This document shows, in pieces, positions 36,796 through 48,122 of a stretch of DNA of 64,000 bases. Position 1 is the first letter of the stretch; every line of letters starts with the position of its first letter. A program made the position numbers and the translations under genes. The notes under the pieces were generated by a model that saw only the letters and a program-made list of their open reading frames with translations, had not been told where the DNA came from and did not search any database. Source of the DNA: Pseudomonas brassicacearum (GTDB lineage: Bacteria > Pseudomonadota > Gammaproteobacteria > Pseudomonadales > Pseudomonadaceae); the NCBI RefSeq assembly GCF_009601685.2, contig NZ_CP045701.2:6262001-6326000 (forward strand), written 5' to 3'.

Positions 36796-37516
36796 AATTA
36801 CCGCCCTGCATAAATACTACGGCGATCATCACGTGCTCAAAGGCATCGACCTGAGTGTCGAGGAAGGCCAGGTGGTGGCGATCATCGGCCGCAGCGGCTC
36901 GGGCAAATCCACCTTGTTGCGCACCCTCAATGGCCTGGAATCGATCAACGACGGCGTAATCGAAGTCGACGGCGAATACCTCGATGCGGCCCGCGCCGAC
37001 CTGCGCAGCCTGCGGCAGAAAGTCGGGATGGTGTTCCAGCAGTTCAACCTGTTCCCACACCTGACGGTCGGCGAGAACGTCATGCTGGCGCCGCAAGTTG
37101 TCCAGAAAGTGCCCAAGGCCAAGGCGGCCGAGCTGGCGCGACAGATGCTGGAACGGGTCGGGCTCGGCGAGAAATTCGATGCCTTCCCGGACCGTTTGTC
37201 CGGCGGCCAGCAGCAACGGGTCGCGATTGCCCGGGCCCTGGCGATGTCGCCGAAAGTGCTGCTGTGCGACGAAATCACTTCGGCCCTGGACCCGGAGCTG
37301 GTCAATGAAGTGCTCAGCGTGGTGCGGCAACTGGCCAAGGAAGGCATGACCCTGATCATGGTCACCCATGAAATGCGTTTCGCCCGGGAAGTCGGCGACA
37401 AACTGGTGTTCATGCACCAGGGCAAGGTCCATGAGGTGGGCGATCCCAAGGTGTTGTTCGCCGAGCCGCGGACGGCCGAACTGGCGAATTTTATCGGGAC
37501 GGTCGAGCCGGCCTGA
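36782..37516 (+). CDS. Amino acid ABC transporter ATPase
   Basis: A 244-residue ABC ATPase with Walker A GRSGSGKSTLLRTL (about residues 36-49), signature LSGGQQQRVAIARAL and Walker B VLLCDEITSALDPE. It powers the two permeases above. AAGGAGA precedes the ATG at 36782, which lies inside the permease 2 reading frame. Confidence 0.94.
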   Translation: MPLLRITALHKYYGDHHVLKGIDLSVEEGQVVAIIGRSGSGKSTLLRTLNGLESINDGVIEVDGEYLDAARADLRSLRQKVGMVFQQFNLFPHLTVGENVMLAPQVVQKVPKAKAAELARQMLERVGLGEKFDAFPDRLSGGQQQRVAIARALAMSPKVLLCDEITSALDPELVNEVLSVVRQLAKEGMTLIMVTHEMRFAREVGDKLVFMHQGKVHEVGDPKVLFAEPRTAELANFIGTVEPA

Positions 37517-37536
37517 TCTTTGCTGCCAAGGGAGTC

Positions 37537-37701
37537 CTCTGTGGCGAGGGCGCTTGCTCTCGCTCGACCCTGTAGGAGCTGACGAGCGAAGCGAGGCTGC
37601 GATCTTTTCAAGGCCAATGGAGTCTGGAGCGAAAGATCAAGAGATCGCAGGCTTCGCCAGCTCCTACAGGGTCGAGCGAGAGCGAGCTCCCTCGCCACAG
37701 G
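37537..37701. repeat. Nested composite inverted repeat, family A inside a GTGGCGAGGG palindrome
   Basis: The outer arms are CTGTGGCGAGGGCGCTTGCT and onward (left, from 37539) and the inverse ending CTCCCTCGCCACAG (right, to about 37701). Inside, from about 37571, lies a family A element with TGTAGGAGCTGACGAGCGAA on the left and its inverse AGCTCCTACAGGGTCGAGCG on the right. It fills the gap between the ABC operon and ppx. Confidence 0.85.
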
Positions 37702-37807
37702 GAAGCCAAGCCAACACTGCTCTGGCTCAAGGGTTTGGTTCAGGTGCGTTGGCGTAAGCGGTTGATCGTGGCAGGATGGCGAGGTTATCGACCGAGACTT
37801 TTTGACC

Positions 37808-39310
37808 ATGCCGCTATCCCAAGCCAAGAATCTGTCCCTGATCGCTGCTATCGACCTAGGCTCCAACAGCTTCCATATGGTCGTCGCCAAGGCCCAGAAC
37901 GGTGAAATCCGGATTTTGGAGCGGCTCGGCGAGAAGGTTCAGTTGGCCGCCGGTATCGATGACGAGCGCAAGCTCAGCGAAGAATCGATGCAGCGCGGGC
38001 TCGATTGCCTGAAACGCTTTGCCCAACTGATCAATGGCATGCCCCTGGGGGCCGTGCGAATAGTGGGAACCAACGCCTTGCGCGAGGCCCGCAACCGCAC
38101 CGAATTCATCCACCGCGCCGAGGAAATCCTCGGGCATCCGGTGGAGGTAATTTCCGGCCGTGAAGAAGCCCGCCTGATCTATCTGGGCGTCTCCCACACC
38201 CTGGCCGACACCCCGGGCAAGCGTCTGGTGGCGGACATTGGCGGCGGCAGTACCGAATTCATCATCGGCCAGCGCTTCGAACCGCTGCTGCGCGAAAGTC
38301 TGCAGATGGGTTGCGTCAGCTACACCCAGCGTTATTTCCGCGACGGCAAGATCACCCCGGCCCGCTACGCCCAGGCCTACACGGCGGCGCGCCTGGAAAT
38401 CATGAGTATCGAACACGCCCTGCACCGCCTGACCTGGGACGAAGCCATCGGCTCCTCGGGAACCATTCGGGCCATCGGCCTGGCCCTCAAGGCCGGCGGC
38501 CACGGCACTGGCGAGGTCAACGCCGAAGGGCTGGCCTGGCTCAAGCGCAGGATGTTCAAGCTCGGCGATGTGGACAAGATCGATTTCGAAGGCATCAAGC
38601 CCGATCGCCGGGCGATTTTCCCCGCGGGCCTGGCGATCCTCGAGGCGATTTTCGACGCCCTCGAGCTGCAACGCATGGACCACTGCGAAGGCGCCCTGCG
38701 CGAAGGCGTGCTCTACGACCTGCTGGGGCGTCATCACCACGAAGACGTGCGCGAGCGCACCCTGGGCTCGCTGATGGAGCGCTATCACGTCGACCTGGAA
38801 CAAGCCGTACGGGTCGAGCGCAAGGCGCTGCACGCCTTCGACCAGGTCGCCGATGACTGGGACTTGAACGACGGGGTCTGGCGCGAGTTGCTGGGCTGGG
38901 CCGCCAAGGTCCATGAAGTGGGCCTGGACATTGCCCACTATCACTACCACAAGCATGGCGCCTACCTGATCGAGCATTCGGACCTGGCGGGCTTCTCCCG
39001 GGAAGACCAGCAAATGCTCGCGCTATTGGTGCGCGGCCATCGGCGCAACATTCCCAAGGATAAATTTGCCGAGTTCGGCGATGACGGCATCAAGCTGATT
39101 CGCCTGTGCGTGCTGCTGCGCTTTGCGATCCTGTTCCATCACATCCGTGGCACCCAGGAAATGCCCCAGGTGGCCCTGCACGCCAATGGCGATCAGTTGG
39201 ATGTGTTGTTCCCAGAAGGTTGGCTGGAAGAGAATCAGCTGACCCAGGCCGACTTCGCCCAGGAAGCCGACTGGCTGACCCGGGTCGCGATTGTGTTGAA
39301 CATTCACTGA
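37808..39310 (+). CDS. ppx: Exopolyphosphatase
   Basis: A 500-residue Ppx/GppA phosphatase that removes terminal phosphates from polyphosphate. ASKHA-fold signatures: [16 protein letters not shown] (about residues 15-30) and [13 protein letters not shown] (about 143-155), with a C-terminal HD-like helical region. I chose ATG 37808; a TTG at 37802 is in frame. It is convergent with ppk. A family A repeat lies between the two. Confidence 0.95.
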   Translation: MPLSQAKNLSLIAAIDLGSNSFHMVVAKAQNGEIRILERLGEKVQLAAGIDDERKLSEESMQRGLDCLKRFAQLINGMPLGAVRIVGTNALREARNRTEFIHRAEEILGHPVEVISGREEARLIYLGVSHTLADTPGKRLVADIGGGSTEFIIGQRFEPLLRESLQMGCVSYTQRYFRDGKITPARYAQAYTAARLEIMSIEHALHRLTWDEAIGSSGTIRAIGLALKAGGHGTGEVNAEGLAWLKRRMFKLGDVDKIDFEGIKPDRRAIFPAGLAILEAIFDALELQRMDHCEGALREGVLYDLLGRHHHEDVRERTLGSLMERYHVDLEQAVRVERKALHAFDQVADDWDLNDGVWRELLGWAAKVHEVGLDIAHYHYHKHGAYLIEHSDLAGFSREDQQMLALLVRGHRRNIPKDKFAEFGDDGIKLIRLCVLLRFAILFHHIRGTQEMPQVALHANGDQLDVLFPEGWLEENQLTQADFAQEADWLTRVAIVLNIH

Positions 39311-39354
39311 TTGCTTGCCGGTGGCTCTGCAATCCCGCCTGCCCCCGCCGGGCC

Positions 39355-39462
39355 TGTAGGAGCTGCCGAGCGAAGCGAGGCTGCGATCTTTCCCCCTGAC
39401 GCTTGAGTCTCAAGCGAAAGATCAAAAGATCAAAAGATCGCAGCCTTCGGCAGCTCCTACAG
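39355..39462 (+). repeat. Family A inverted repeat between ppx and ppk
   Basis: TGTAGGAGCTGCCGAGCGAA on the left and the inverse CCTTCGGCAGCTCCTACAG on the right flank a loop with CGCTTGAGTCTCAAGCG and two GATCAAAA units. It could act as a bidirectional terminator between the converging genes. Confidence 0.85.
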
Positions 39463-39499
39463 TACAGCTCCGCGGGAGCAATCGCCCCCGCCGCTGAAC

Positions 39500-41716
39500 T
39501 TAACGAACCGCCAACACCGGGCTGCTCAAGCGCTCGAGCAAGGTCGCCTGGGCGCTGCGCGGGTTCTGGTTGCCGGTCGGCGTGTTGCGGATGTAACGGC
39601 CATCCGACTGCAAGCTCCAGCTGTGGGTGTTGTCGGTAAGGTAGCTTTCCAGCTCCTTCTTGACCCGCAGGATCAGCTTCTTGCCTTCCACCGGGAAGCA
39701 GGTCTCGACCCGCTTGTCGAGGTTGCGCTCCATCCAGTCGGCGCTGGACAGGAACATCTGCTCCTCACCGCCATTGAGGAAATAGAACACCCGCGTATGT
39801 TCCAGGAAGCGCCCGATGATCGAGCGTACGTGGATGTTATGGGACACCCCGGCAATGCCCGGCCGCAGGCAGCACATGCCACGCACCACCAGGTCGATGC
39901 GCACGCCCGACTGGCTGGCCTTGTACAACGCACGAATGATCTTCGGGTCGGTCAGCGAGTTGAACTTGGCAATAATGTGGGCCGGCTTGCCATCCAGGGC
40001 GAACTGCGTCTCCCGGGCGATCATGTCGAGCATGCCCTTTTTCAGCGTGAACGGCGCATGCAGCAGTTTCTTCATGCGCAAGGTCTTGCCCATGCCGATC
40101 AACTGGCTGAACAGCTTGCCGACGTCTTCGCACAAGGCATCGTCAGAGGTCAGCAGGCTGTAGTCGGTGTACAGGCGCGCGTTGGCGGCGTGGTAGTTAC
40201 CGGTGCCCAAGTGGGCGTAACGCACGATCTCACCGGCTTCACGGCGCAGGATAAGCATCATCTTGGCGTGGGTCTTGAAGCCGACCACGCCATAGATCAC
40301 CACCGCGCCGGCCGCTTGCAGGCGGCTGGCCAGTTGCAGGTTGGATTCCTCGTCGAAGCGCGCGCGCAATTCGATCACTGCCGTGACTTCCTTGCCGTTT
40401 CGCGCCGCGTCCACCAGGGCGTCGACGATTTCCGAGTTGGCGCCGCTGCGGTACAGGGTCTGGCGCACTGCAAGGACGTGGGGGTCCTTGGCGGCCTGGC
40501 GCAGCAAATCGACCACCGGCGTGAACGACTCGAACGGGTGCAACAGCAAGATGTCCTGCTTGCTGACCACACTGAAAATGTTCTCGCTGTTTTGCAGCAG
40601 TTTCGGGATCTGCGGCGTGAACGGCAGGTATTGCAGTTCCGGATGGCTGTCCAGGCCGGTGATGCTGAACAGGCGGGTCAGGTTGACCGGGCCGTTGACC
40701 TGATACAGCTCGGTCTCATGCAGGTTGAACTGCTTGAGCAGGTAGTCGGACAGGTGTTTCGGGCAGGTATCGGCCACTTCCAGGCGCACCGCATCGCCGT
40801 AGCGACGGGAGAACAGCTCGCCGCGCAGGGCGCGGGCCAGGTCTTCGACGTCCTCGGTGTCCACCGACAGGTCGGCGTTACGCGTCAGGCGGAACTGGTA
40901 GCACCCCTTCACCTTCATGCCCTGGAACAGGTCATCGGCGTGGGCGTGGATCATCGACGACAGGAACACATAATTGTCGCCGGGGCCACCGACGTCTTCC
41001 GGCACGCGGATGATGCGCGGCAGCAGGCGTGGCGCCGGAATGATCGCCAGGCCGGAATCGCGACCGAAGGCATCGACGCCTTCCAGCTCGACGATGAAGT
41101 TCAGGCTCTTGTTGACCAGCAGCGGGAACGGGTGCGTCGGATCGAGGCCGATCGGGGTGATGATCGGCGCGATCTCGTCGCGGAAATAACGGCGCACCCA
41201 GGTCTTGATCTTGGTGTTCCAGTTGCGGCGACGAATGAAACGCACCTGGTGCTTTTCCAGCTCCGGCAACAGGATGTCGTTGAGGATCGCGTACTGCCGG
41301 TCAACGTGACCGTGGACCAGCTCGCTGATGCGCGCCAGGGCCTGGTGCGGTTGCAAGCCGTCGGCGCCGGCCTGTTCACGGGCGAAGGTGATCTGCTTCT
41401 TCAGCCCGGCGACGCGGATTTCGAAAAACTCATCCAGGTTGCTGGAAAAGATCAGCAGGAACTTCAGCCGTTCCAGCAGCGGGTAGGACTCGTCCAGCGC
41501 CTGCTCCAGCACGCGGATGTTGAACTGCAGTTGCGACAGCTCGCGATGGATGTACAGGCTGCTGTCATCCAGGTTGGGAATCACAATCGCCGGGGCCGGT
41601 GCAGGCTCGACGGCAGCTGGGGCAGCGGGCTCCAATGCCGGCGGTGTCTCGGCAACCTGCTCGACCACGGGTTGAGCGTCTTTTACGGCAACTTCGGAGA
41701 GTCCTTCGGTATTCAT
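39500..41716 (-). CDS. ppk: Polyphosphate kinase 1
   Basis: A 738-residue enzyme that builds polyphosphate from ATP. An extra N-terminal Ala/Pro/Glu-rich stretch (about residues 1-48) precedes the N domain ([20 protein letters not shown]). The catalytic region includes [27 protein letters not shown] and [17 protein letters not shown]. These hold the phosphorylated histidine and its partner. ATG 41716. It follows hemB on the same strand (18 bases between) and converges on ppx. Confidence 0.96.
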   Translation of the reverse strand: MNTEGLSEVAVKDAQPVVEQVAETPPALEPAAPAAVEPAPAPAIVIPNLDDSSLYIHRELSQLQFNIRVLEQALDESYPLLERLKFLLIFSSNLDEFFEIRVAGLKKQITFAREQAGADGLQPHQALARISELVHGHVDRQYAILNDILLPELEKHQVRFIRRRNWNTKIKTWVRRYFRDEIAPIITPIGLDPTHPFPLLVNKSLNFIVELEGVDAFGRDSGLAIIPAPRLLPRIIRVPEDVGGPGDNYVFLSSMIHAHADDLFQGMKVKGCYQFRLTRNADLSVDTEDVEDLARALRGELFSRRYGDAVRLEVADTCPKHLSDYLLKQFNLHETELYQVNGPVNLTRLFSITGLDSHPELQYLPFTPQIPKLLQNSENIFSVVSKQDILLLHPFESFTPVVDLLRQAAKDPHVLAVRQTLYRSGANSEIVDALVDAARNGKEVTAVIELRARFDEESNLQLASRLQAAGAVVIYGVVGFKTHAKMMLILRREAGEIVRYAHLGTGNYHAANARLYTDYSLLTSDDALCEDVGKLFSQLIGMGKTLRMKKLLHAPFTLKKGMLDMIARETQFALDGKPAHIIAKFNSLTDPKIIRALYKASQSGVRIDLVVRGMCCLRPGIAGVSHNIHVRSIIGRFLEHTRVFYFLNGGEEQMFLSSADWMERNLDKRVETCFPVEGKKLILRVKKELESYLTDNTHSWSLQSDGRYIRNTPTGNQNPRSAQATLLERLSSPVLAVR

Positions 41717-41733
41717 CGCAAGTTCCTGGGAGG

Positions 41734-42849
<1,116 letters not shown>

Positions 42850-42952
42850 TTATTGTCATTGCAGGAATTGTTCACGTCGAGACACATTTCGATACTTTCC
42901 TGAATGTGCCTGAAGGGTTAGGCTGCGCGTTCATTTCGCCAGCACCCAGACA

Positions 42953-43576
42953 ATGCTCCAACAATTTCTGCATGACTTCGGCTACTTGGCCTTGTTTATC
43001 GGCACGTTCTTCGAAGGCGAAACTATCCTCGTGCTCGCAGGTTTCCTGGCGTTCCGTGGCTACATGGACATCAATCTGGTGGTGGTCGTGGCGTTCTGCG
43101 GCAGCTACGCGGGCGATCAGCTGTGGTATTTCCTGGGACGCAAGCACGGGCGCAAGCTCCTGGCCCGCAAGCCGCGCTGGCAATTGATGGGGGATCGGGC
43201 GCTGGAGCACATTCGCCGGCATCCGGACATCTGGGTCCTGAGCTTCCGTTTCGTCTATGGCCTGCGCACGGTGATGCCGGTGGCGATCGGCCTGTCAGGC
43301 TATCCGCCAGGCCGATACCTGTTGCTCAACGGCATCGGTGCGGCAGTCTGGGCCACGGCGTTGGCCGCTGCCGCGTACCACTTTGGCGCAGTGCTCGAAG
43401 GCATGCTGGGCAGCATCAAGAAGTATGAGTTGTGGGTACTCGGCGCGCTGCTGGTGCTGGGCCTGGTCTTGTGGCTGCGCCGACGCATCAAGAATGCGCG
43501 GCTGGCCAGGAAAGTCCTCGAAGCCGAGCGCCTGGAGCGAGCCCGGTCCAGCGAACCTACGACGCCAACCGAGTAA
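42953..43576 (+). CDS. DedA-family membrane protein
   Basis: A 207-residue protein of the DedA/SNARE-associated family with four to five membrane helices. The family motif GTFFEGETILVLAGFLA lies near residues 17-33, and RFVYGLRTVMPVAIGLSG near 98-115. Members help membrane lipid transport and proton-motive force. ATG 42953. Its last 20 bases overlap the end of the convergent hydroxylase gene. Confidence 0.9.
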   Translation: MLQQFLHDFGYLALFIGTFFEGETILVLAGFLAFRGYMDINLVVVVAFCGSYAGDQLWYFLGRKHGRKLLARKPRWQLMGDRALEHIRRHPDIWVLSFRFVYGLRTVMPVAIGLSGYPPGRYLLLNGIGAAVWATALAAAAYHFGAVLEGMLGSIKKYELWVLGALLVLGLVLWLRRRIKNARLARKVLEAERLERARSSEPTTPTE

Positions 43577-44804
43577 ACCGGCTGCGACAACAATACAGCC
43601 CGATGCCGCTGAGCAGGCTGTAGCTGAGCAGCCCGGCCCAGGCCCCATGGCTCATCACAGCGCTGGCCGGCCACAATCCGGCCAATGGCGCCAGCCATAC
43701 CAGCGGCAGGTTCGAGGCCAACCGCAACAGCTCCAGCCTCAGCGCCCACGGGCGATTCTCCAGGGCCACGCCCAACACGAACAGCCCCAATGCCACGGCG
43801 CCCCAACCCAGCACCAGGGCGGCGACCGGCAGGCGGCTTTCAAGGTTCATCAAATAACTGCCCAGGGCAATGTAGACGCAGAACTGCAGCCCCACGTACC
43901 ACTGCTGGCGCGCATCCAACGGCACTTCGAATTTGCGGAACTGGCTCAGGTCCGGCTTGTTCAGCGGGTACTTGGCCGCGACGTCCGCCGGTCGCCAACC
44001 GGTGGGCATGAACCAGATCCGCAGCTTGTCCCTCCAGCGTTCGGCCCGCCGCGCATCGGCCCACAGCTGTGCATAGAACTGCAGGTTGGCCCACAACGGA
44101 TTCCAGCTGGCCAGTGGCGTGGTCACGCCGAAAATCACCGGTTCGTTGGCGTCTTCTTCCTGGAAAGTGCCAAACAGACGGTCCCAAATAATGAACACCC
44201 CGCCGTAGTTGCGATCCATGTAGAGAGGGTTCTGTGCATGGTGGGCACGATGATTGGACGGCGTAACGAAGCACCACTCCAGCCAGCCGAGCTTGGGAAT
44301 GTGCTGGGTGTGGACCCAGAATTGATACAGCAGATTCAACGCCGCGACGCTGACGAAGACCACCAGCGGCACGCCCAGCACGGCGAGCGGGAGGTAGAAG
44401 ATCCAGCTCAGCAGGAAGCCGGTGCTGGTCTGGCGCAACGCAGTGGAAAGGTTGTAGTCCTCGCTCTGGTGGTGCACCGAATGGGCGGCCCAGAGGATGT
44501 TGCGTTCATGGCCCATGCGGTGCAGCCAGTAATAGCAGAAGTCGTAGAGCACAAAGGCAAACACCCAGGTCCAGGCGCGGTCGGCAGGCAGCTCGATGAC
44601 AGCCAGGTGTTTCAACGCAAAGGCGTAGGTCACCAACCCCACGCCTTTGGTCAACAGGCCCGTGGTGGTCGACAGCACACCAGTGCTCAAGCTGTTGATC
44701 GCGTCTGCCACACGGTAGTGGCTCACGCCCCGCCAGCGATCGGCCAGCAACTCGACGGCGATCAGCACGAAGAAAAACGGCACGGCATACAGGATGAAAT
44801 TCAT
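43557..44804 (-). CDS. Fatty acid hydroxylase / sterol desaturase superfamily membrane protein
   Basis: A 415-residue integral membrane diiron enzyme. Histidine clusters that hold the iron are visible: HRMGHERN, HSVHHQSEDYN and NHRAHHAQNPLYMDRN. The rest has about seven to nine hydrophobic helices. Relatives hydroxylate or desaturate lipids; the substrate here is unknown. ATG 44804. It is convergent with dedA (20-base overlap) and divergent from elbB. Confidence 0.88.
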   Translation of the reverse strand: MNFILYAVPFFFVLIAVELLADRWRGVSHYRVADAINSLSTGVLSTTTGLLTKGVGLVTYAFALKHLAVIELPADRAWTWVFAFVLYDFCYYWLHRMGHERNILWAAHSVHHQSEDYNLSTALRQTSTGFLLSWIFYLPLAVLGVPLVVFVSVAALNLLYQFWVHTQHIPKLGWLEWCFVTPSNHRAHHAQNPLYMDRNYGGVFIIWDRLFGTFQEEDANEPVIFGVTTPLASWNPLWANLQFYAQLWADARRAERWRDKLRIWFMPTGWRPADVAAKYPLNKPDLSQFRKFEVPLDARQQWYVGLQFCVYIALGSYLMNLESRLPVAALVLGWGAVALGLFVLGVALENRPWALRLELLRLASNLPLVWLAPLAGLWPASAVMSHGAWAGLLSYSLLSGIGLYCCRSRFTRLAS

Positions 44805-44927
44805 GACGCAACCCGGGCATGCAAGGCAGGGAGATAGTCGGCAGATTAGGTGTAGCTGCCCGATCCCCCTATGGCAACGAGTGACAAATTAGTAGACATT
44901 TAACGCCATGAATCTGGAGAAAAGCCC

Positions 44928-45596
44928 ATGAGCAAAAAAATTGCAGTGATCCTTTCCGGCTGTGGCGTGTATGACGGCGCCGAGATCCACGAAAGCGTGA
45001 TCACCTTGCTGCGTCTCGATCAGCGTGGGGCTCACGTCCAGTGCTTTGCCCCCAATATTGCCCAGTTGCATGTGATCAATCACCTGACCGGCGAGGAAAT
45101 GCCCGAGAGCCGCAACGTGCTGGTGGAATCGGCACGGATCGCCAGGGGTAACGTAAAGGACTTGCGTGAAGCCAGGGTCGAGGACTTCGACGCCCTGATC
45201 ATCCCCGGTGGTTTTGGCTCGGCGAAAAACCTGTCCAACTTTGCCGTCGAAGGCGCCGGCTGCACGGTCCAGCCAGAGGTCCTGGCACTGACCGAGGCCT
45301 TTGCCGAAGCCGGCAAACCGGTCGGGCTGATCTGCATTTCCCCGGCCCTGGCGGCGAAAATCTATGGCCCGGGCGTGGTCTGCACCATTGGCAACGACGC
45401 CGACACTGCCGCCGCCGTGATCAAAATGGGAGGCACTCACGAAGAGTGCACCGTCACCGATATCGTCGAAGACCGCGCGCGCAAACTGGTCAGCACCCCG
45501 GCCTACATGCTGGCGCAAAACATCAGCGAAGCGGCTTCTGGCATCAACAAGCTGGTGGATCGGGTGTTGGAGCTGACGCACGAGAACGACGCCTGA
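44928..45596 (+). CDS. elbB: Isoprenoid biosynthesis glyoxalase ElbB
   Basis: A 222-residue DJ-1/PfpI-family protein, KKIAVILSGCGVYDGAEIHE at the start and LIICISPA near residue 137 containing the nucleophile cysteine. ElbB has glyoxalase activity and was linked to isoprenoid or quinone synthesis. ATG 44928 follows TGGAGA. It is divergent from the hydroxylase gene. Confidence 0.9.
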   Translation: MSKKIAVILSGCGVYDGAEIHESVITLLRLDQRGAHVQCFAPNIAQLHVINHLTGEEMPESRNVLVESARIARGNVKDLREARVEDFDALIIPGGFGSAKNLSNFAVEGAGCTVQPEVLALTEAFAEAGKPVGLICISPALAAKIYGPGVVCTIGNDADTAAAVIKMGGTHEECTVTDIVEDRARKLVSTPAYMLAQNISEAASGINKLVDRVLELTHENDA

Positions 45597-45632
45597 CCCA
45601 ACACCGCCCCCACAAGGGAATTGAGGCAAGAC

Positions 45633-46088
45633 TCAGGAGATCCGGCTCAGGCGCGTCAGGATCCGGTCCAGCGCATTGGCAAACCCTTGCTTGTCCCGCT
45701 CGCTGTACGCCGCCGGGCCGCCGCCCATGTGGCCCTGTTCACGTAAATCGGTGAACAGGTTGCGCACCGCCAGGCGATCGCCCATGTTCTGGGCATCGAA
45801 CTCTTTGCCGCGTGGATCCAGGGCGGCGACGCCCTTCTTCACCAACCGGTCGGCCAAGGGCACGTCGCTGCAGATCACCAGTTCACCCGGCTCGGCGTGC
45901 TCCACCAGGTAATCGTCCGCCGCGTCAGGGCCACTGGGCACCACGATCAGCTTCACACAAGCCAGGGCCGGCTTGATCTGCGGCTGGCCGGCCACCAGCA
46001 CCACCTCGAACCTGCGCTTCAAGGCGAACTTGACCACCAGTTCCTTCGCGGCCTTGGGACAGGCATCGGCGTCGATCCATACACGCAT
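45633..46088 (-). CDS. YaiI/DUF188 family protein
   Basis: A 151-residue PIN-like protein, MRVWIDADACPKAAKELVVK at the start, with SDVPLADRLVKKGVAALDPRG near residues 78-98. The acidic residues suggest nuclease ancestry, but the function is unknown. ATG 46088. A REPIN lies upstream. It is convergent with elbB. Confidence 0.9.
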   Translation of the reverse strand: MRVWIDADACPKAAKELVVKFALKRRFEVVLVAGQPQIKPALACVKLIVVPSGPDAADDYLVEHAEPGELVICSDVPLADRLVKKGVAALDPRGKEFDAQNMGDRLAVRNLFTDLREQGHMGGGPAAYSERDKQGFANALDRILTRLSRIS

Positions 46089-46114
46089 TGAGTGATTTCC
46101 TCTGGATTAAAAGC

Positions 46115-46199
46115 ATCGCGGGCAAGCCTTGCTCCCACAAGCCTTGCTTCCATAGCCTGTGGGAAAAAAGCTTGTGTGGGAGCAAAGCTTGCTCGCGAT
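46115..46199. repeat. REPIN: two inverted REP copies
   Basis: ATCGCGGGCAAGCCTTGCTC on the left (46115-46139) pairs with the inverse ending AAGCTTGCTCGCGAT (46175-46199). A related half unit lies between. It is between the yaiI-like gene and the FTR1 gene. Confidence 0.85.
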
Positions 46200-46223
46200 C
46201 ATGAGCGCAGCGAATGCCGCTGT

Positions 46224-48122
46224 TCAGGAAACCTGAACCCGACGCTTCTCCACCACCCAACTGCGCCCATACAGCACCACGATCGCCAGGATCGCCACCA
46301 CTTGAGCGGCCAGCGAATAGGCATCGGCATGAATGCCCAGCCAGTCGAAGTCAAAGAACGCCACCGGACGGGTGCCGAAGATCCCGGCCTCCTGCAACGC
46401 CTTCACGCCGTGACCGGCGAATACCACCGACAGCGCGCACAGCAACCCGGCATTGATGCTGAAGAACAATGCCAGCGGCAGTTTCGCCGAGCCGCGCAGG
46501 ATCACCCAGGCCAACCCGACCAGCAATACCAACGCCGTCGCGCCGCCGGCCAGCACTGCGTCATGCCCGGCGGGGCCCGCCTGCAGCCACAGGGTTTCGT
46601 AGAACAGGATCACTTCGAACAGTTCACGATAGACCGAGAAGAACGCCAGGATCGCAAAACCAAAACGACCACCGCCGCCCACCAGGCTGCTCTTGATGTA
46701 GTCCTGCCAGGCCGCAGCGTGGCGACGGTCGTGCATCCACACCCCCAGCCACAGCACCATCACACTGGCGAACAACGCCGTCGCGCCTTCGAGCAGTTCA
46801 CGCTGGGCACCGCTGACGTCGATCACATATGCCGCCAGCCCCCAGGTCGCCAGGCCGGCCAACAGCGCCAACCCCCACCCAACGTTGACGCTGCGCACGG
46901 CCGACTGCTGGCCGGTGTTGCGCAGGAACGCCAGGATCGCCGCCAGCACCAGGATCGCTTCCAGCCCTTCGCGCAGCAGAATCAACAACCCTGAGATATA
47001 GCTCAGCGACCAGCTCAAGCCATCGCCGCCCAGCAGGCCGGCGGACTCCTTCAACTTGGCCTTGGCCGCGTCCAGGCGCTGGACCGCCTGCTCGACCGGC
47101 AAACCGTCCTGCAAAGACTGACGGTAGGCCATCAGGGACTTTTCAGTGTCCTTGCGTACGTTGGCGTCGACGTTATCCAGCGAGCTTTCCACCAGCTCGA
47201 AACCTTCCAGGTAAGCGGCCACCGACAGGTCGTAGGCCTGGTCGTGGTCACCGGCACGGTACGCCGCAATGCTTTTATCCAGGGTGGCCGCCGTGTAGTC
47301 GAGCAACTGCCCCGGGCCTCGTTGCACCTGCGGCGGCTGGGCACGCTGGGCACGGAACGTCGCCGCCGCTGCTGGGCCTTGCACGGCGAGGACTTCGGCC
47401 GGGGTCTGGCGCGCCAGGTCAGCGAGGTTGAAGACCTGTTCACCTTTGGCAGCGGCCGGGTCGGCGCTGAGACTGGCGATGTAGGTCGCCAGGTCCCAAC
47501 GCTGACGGTCGTCGAGTTGATCAGCGAAGGCCGGCATGTCGGTGCCCTCGATGCCCATGCCGACGGTGTTGTAGATCGCATAAAGACTCAGGCGATCCAG
47601 GCGCTGGGCGTCCCGCAAGTTGGCGGGCGGCGGTTCCAGGCCGACACCGGCAGGACCGTCGCCAGCACCGTTGGCCCCATGGCACACCGAGCAATTCTGG
47701 GCATACAGCGGCGCACCGCGGGAAGGATCGGGAGTGATGACCGGCGCCTGGCTGACTTCATACGCCACCGCCAACCTGGCCCCCAGTTGCCGCGTCAGGC
47801 GGGCGACATCCTCGCCGCCCTGGCGCTGGGTAATCGCACGGCGCAAGGTATCGATGCCTTGGACCAGCTCAGTCTTTTCCGGCTTGGCCGGCAGCCCGGC
47901 GATCAAGCCTGCCAGCACCTGGGTGAATTCCAGCTGCTCGCGGTATTCCCCCTCCTCGATGACCTTGCCTGCCTCCACCGTCGCAGGGTAGTCCGCGCCG
48001 ATGTAATCCAGCAAATGCAGCGCCTGGGGGGCGCCCTCGACGGTGTCGGCCAGCAGCGGAGTGCTGCACAGCACAAGCAATGGCAGTGCAAGCCAGGCCA
48101 GGAAACGGAACGGCGCAGTCAT
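46224..48122 (-). CDS. FTR1-family iron permease with fused cytochrome c domain
   Basis: A 632-residue membrane protein. A signal peptide (MTAPFRFLAWLALPLLVLCS, cleaved near residue 24) leads to a periplasmic domain holding a heme c motif CSVCHG (about residue 145). About seven membrane helices of the FTR1/EfeU type follow, with the iron-transport REXXE motifs in LREGLEAILVL and YRELFEVILFY. ATG 48122 fits the signal peptide. No separate ferroxidase or efeO/efeB genes lie beside it. The heme domain may feed electrons or oxidise Fe(II); this is inference. Confidence 0.9.
   Translation of the reverse strand: MTAPFRFLAWLALPLLVLCSTPLLADTVEGAPQALHLLDYIGADYPATVEAGKVIEEGEYREQLEFTQVLAGLIAGLPAKPEKTELVQGIDTLRRAITQRQGGEDVARLTRQLGARLAVAYEVSQAPVITPDPSRGAPLYAQNCSVCHGANGAGDGPAGVGLEPPPANLRDAQRLDRLSLYAIYNTVGMGIEGTDMPAFADQLDDRQRWDLATYIASLSADPAAAKGEQVFNLADLARQTPAEVLAVQGPAAAATFRAQRAQPPQVQRGPGQLLDYTAATLDKSIAAYRAGDHDQAYDLSVAAYLEGFELVESSLDNVDANVRKDTEKSLMAYRQSLQDGLPVEQAVQRLDAAKAKLKESAGLLGGDGLSWSLSYISGLLILLREGLEAILVLAAILAFLRNTGQQSAVRSVNVGWGLALLAGLATWGLAAYVIDVSGAQRELLEGATALFASVMVLWLGVWMHDRRHAAAWQDYIKSSLVGGGGRFGFAILAFFSVYRELFEVILFYETLWLQAGPAGHDAVLAGGATALVLLVGLAWVILRGSAKLPLALFFSINAGLLCALSVVFAGHGVKALQEAGIFGTRPVAFFDFDWLGIHADAYSLAAQVVAILAIVVLYGRSWVVEKRRVQVS

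Noticed and set aside
46115..46199. Bidirectional terminator after yaiI
   Set aside because: The sequence matches the REP family, and no T-run is present, so a REPIN is the better call.
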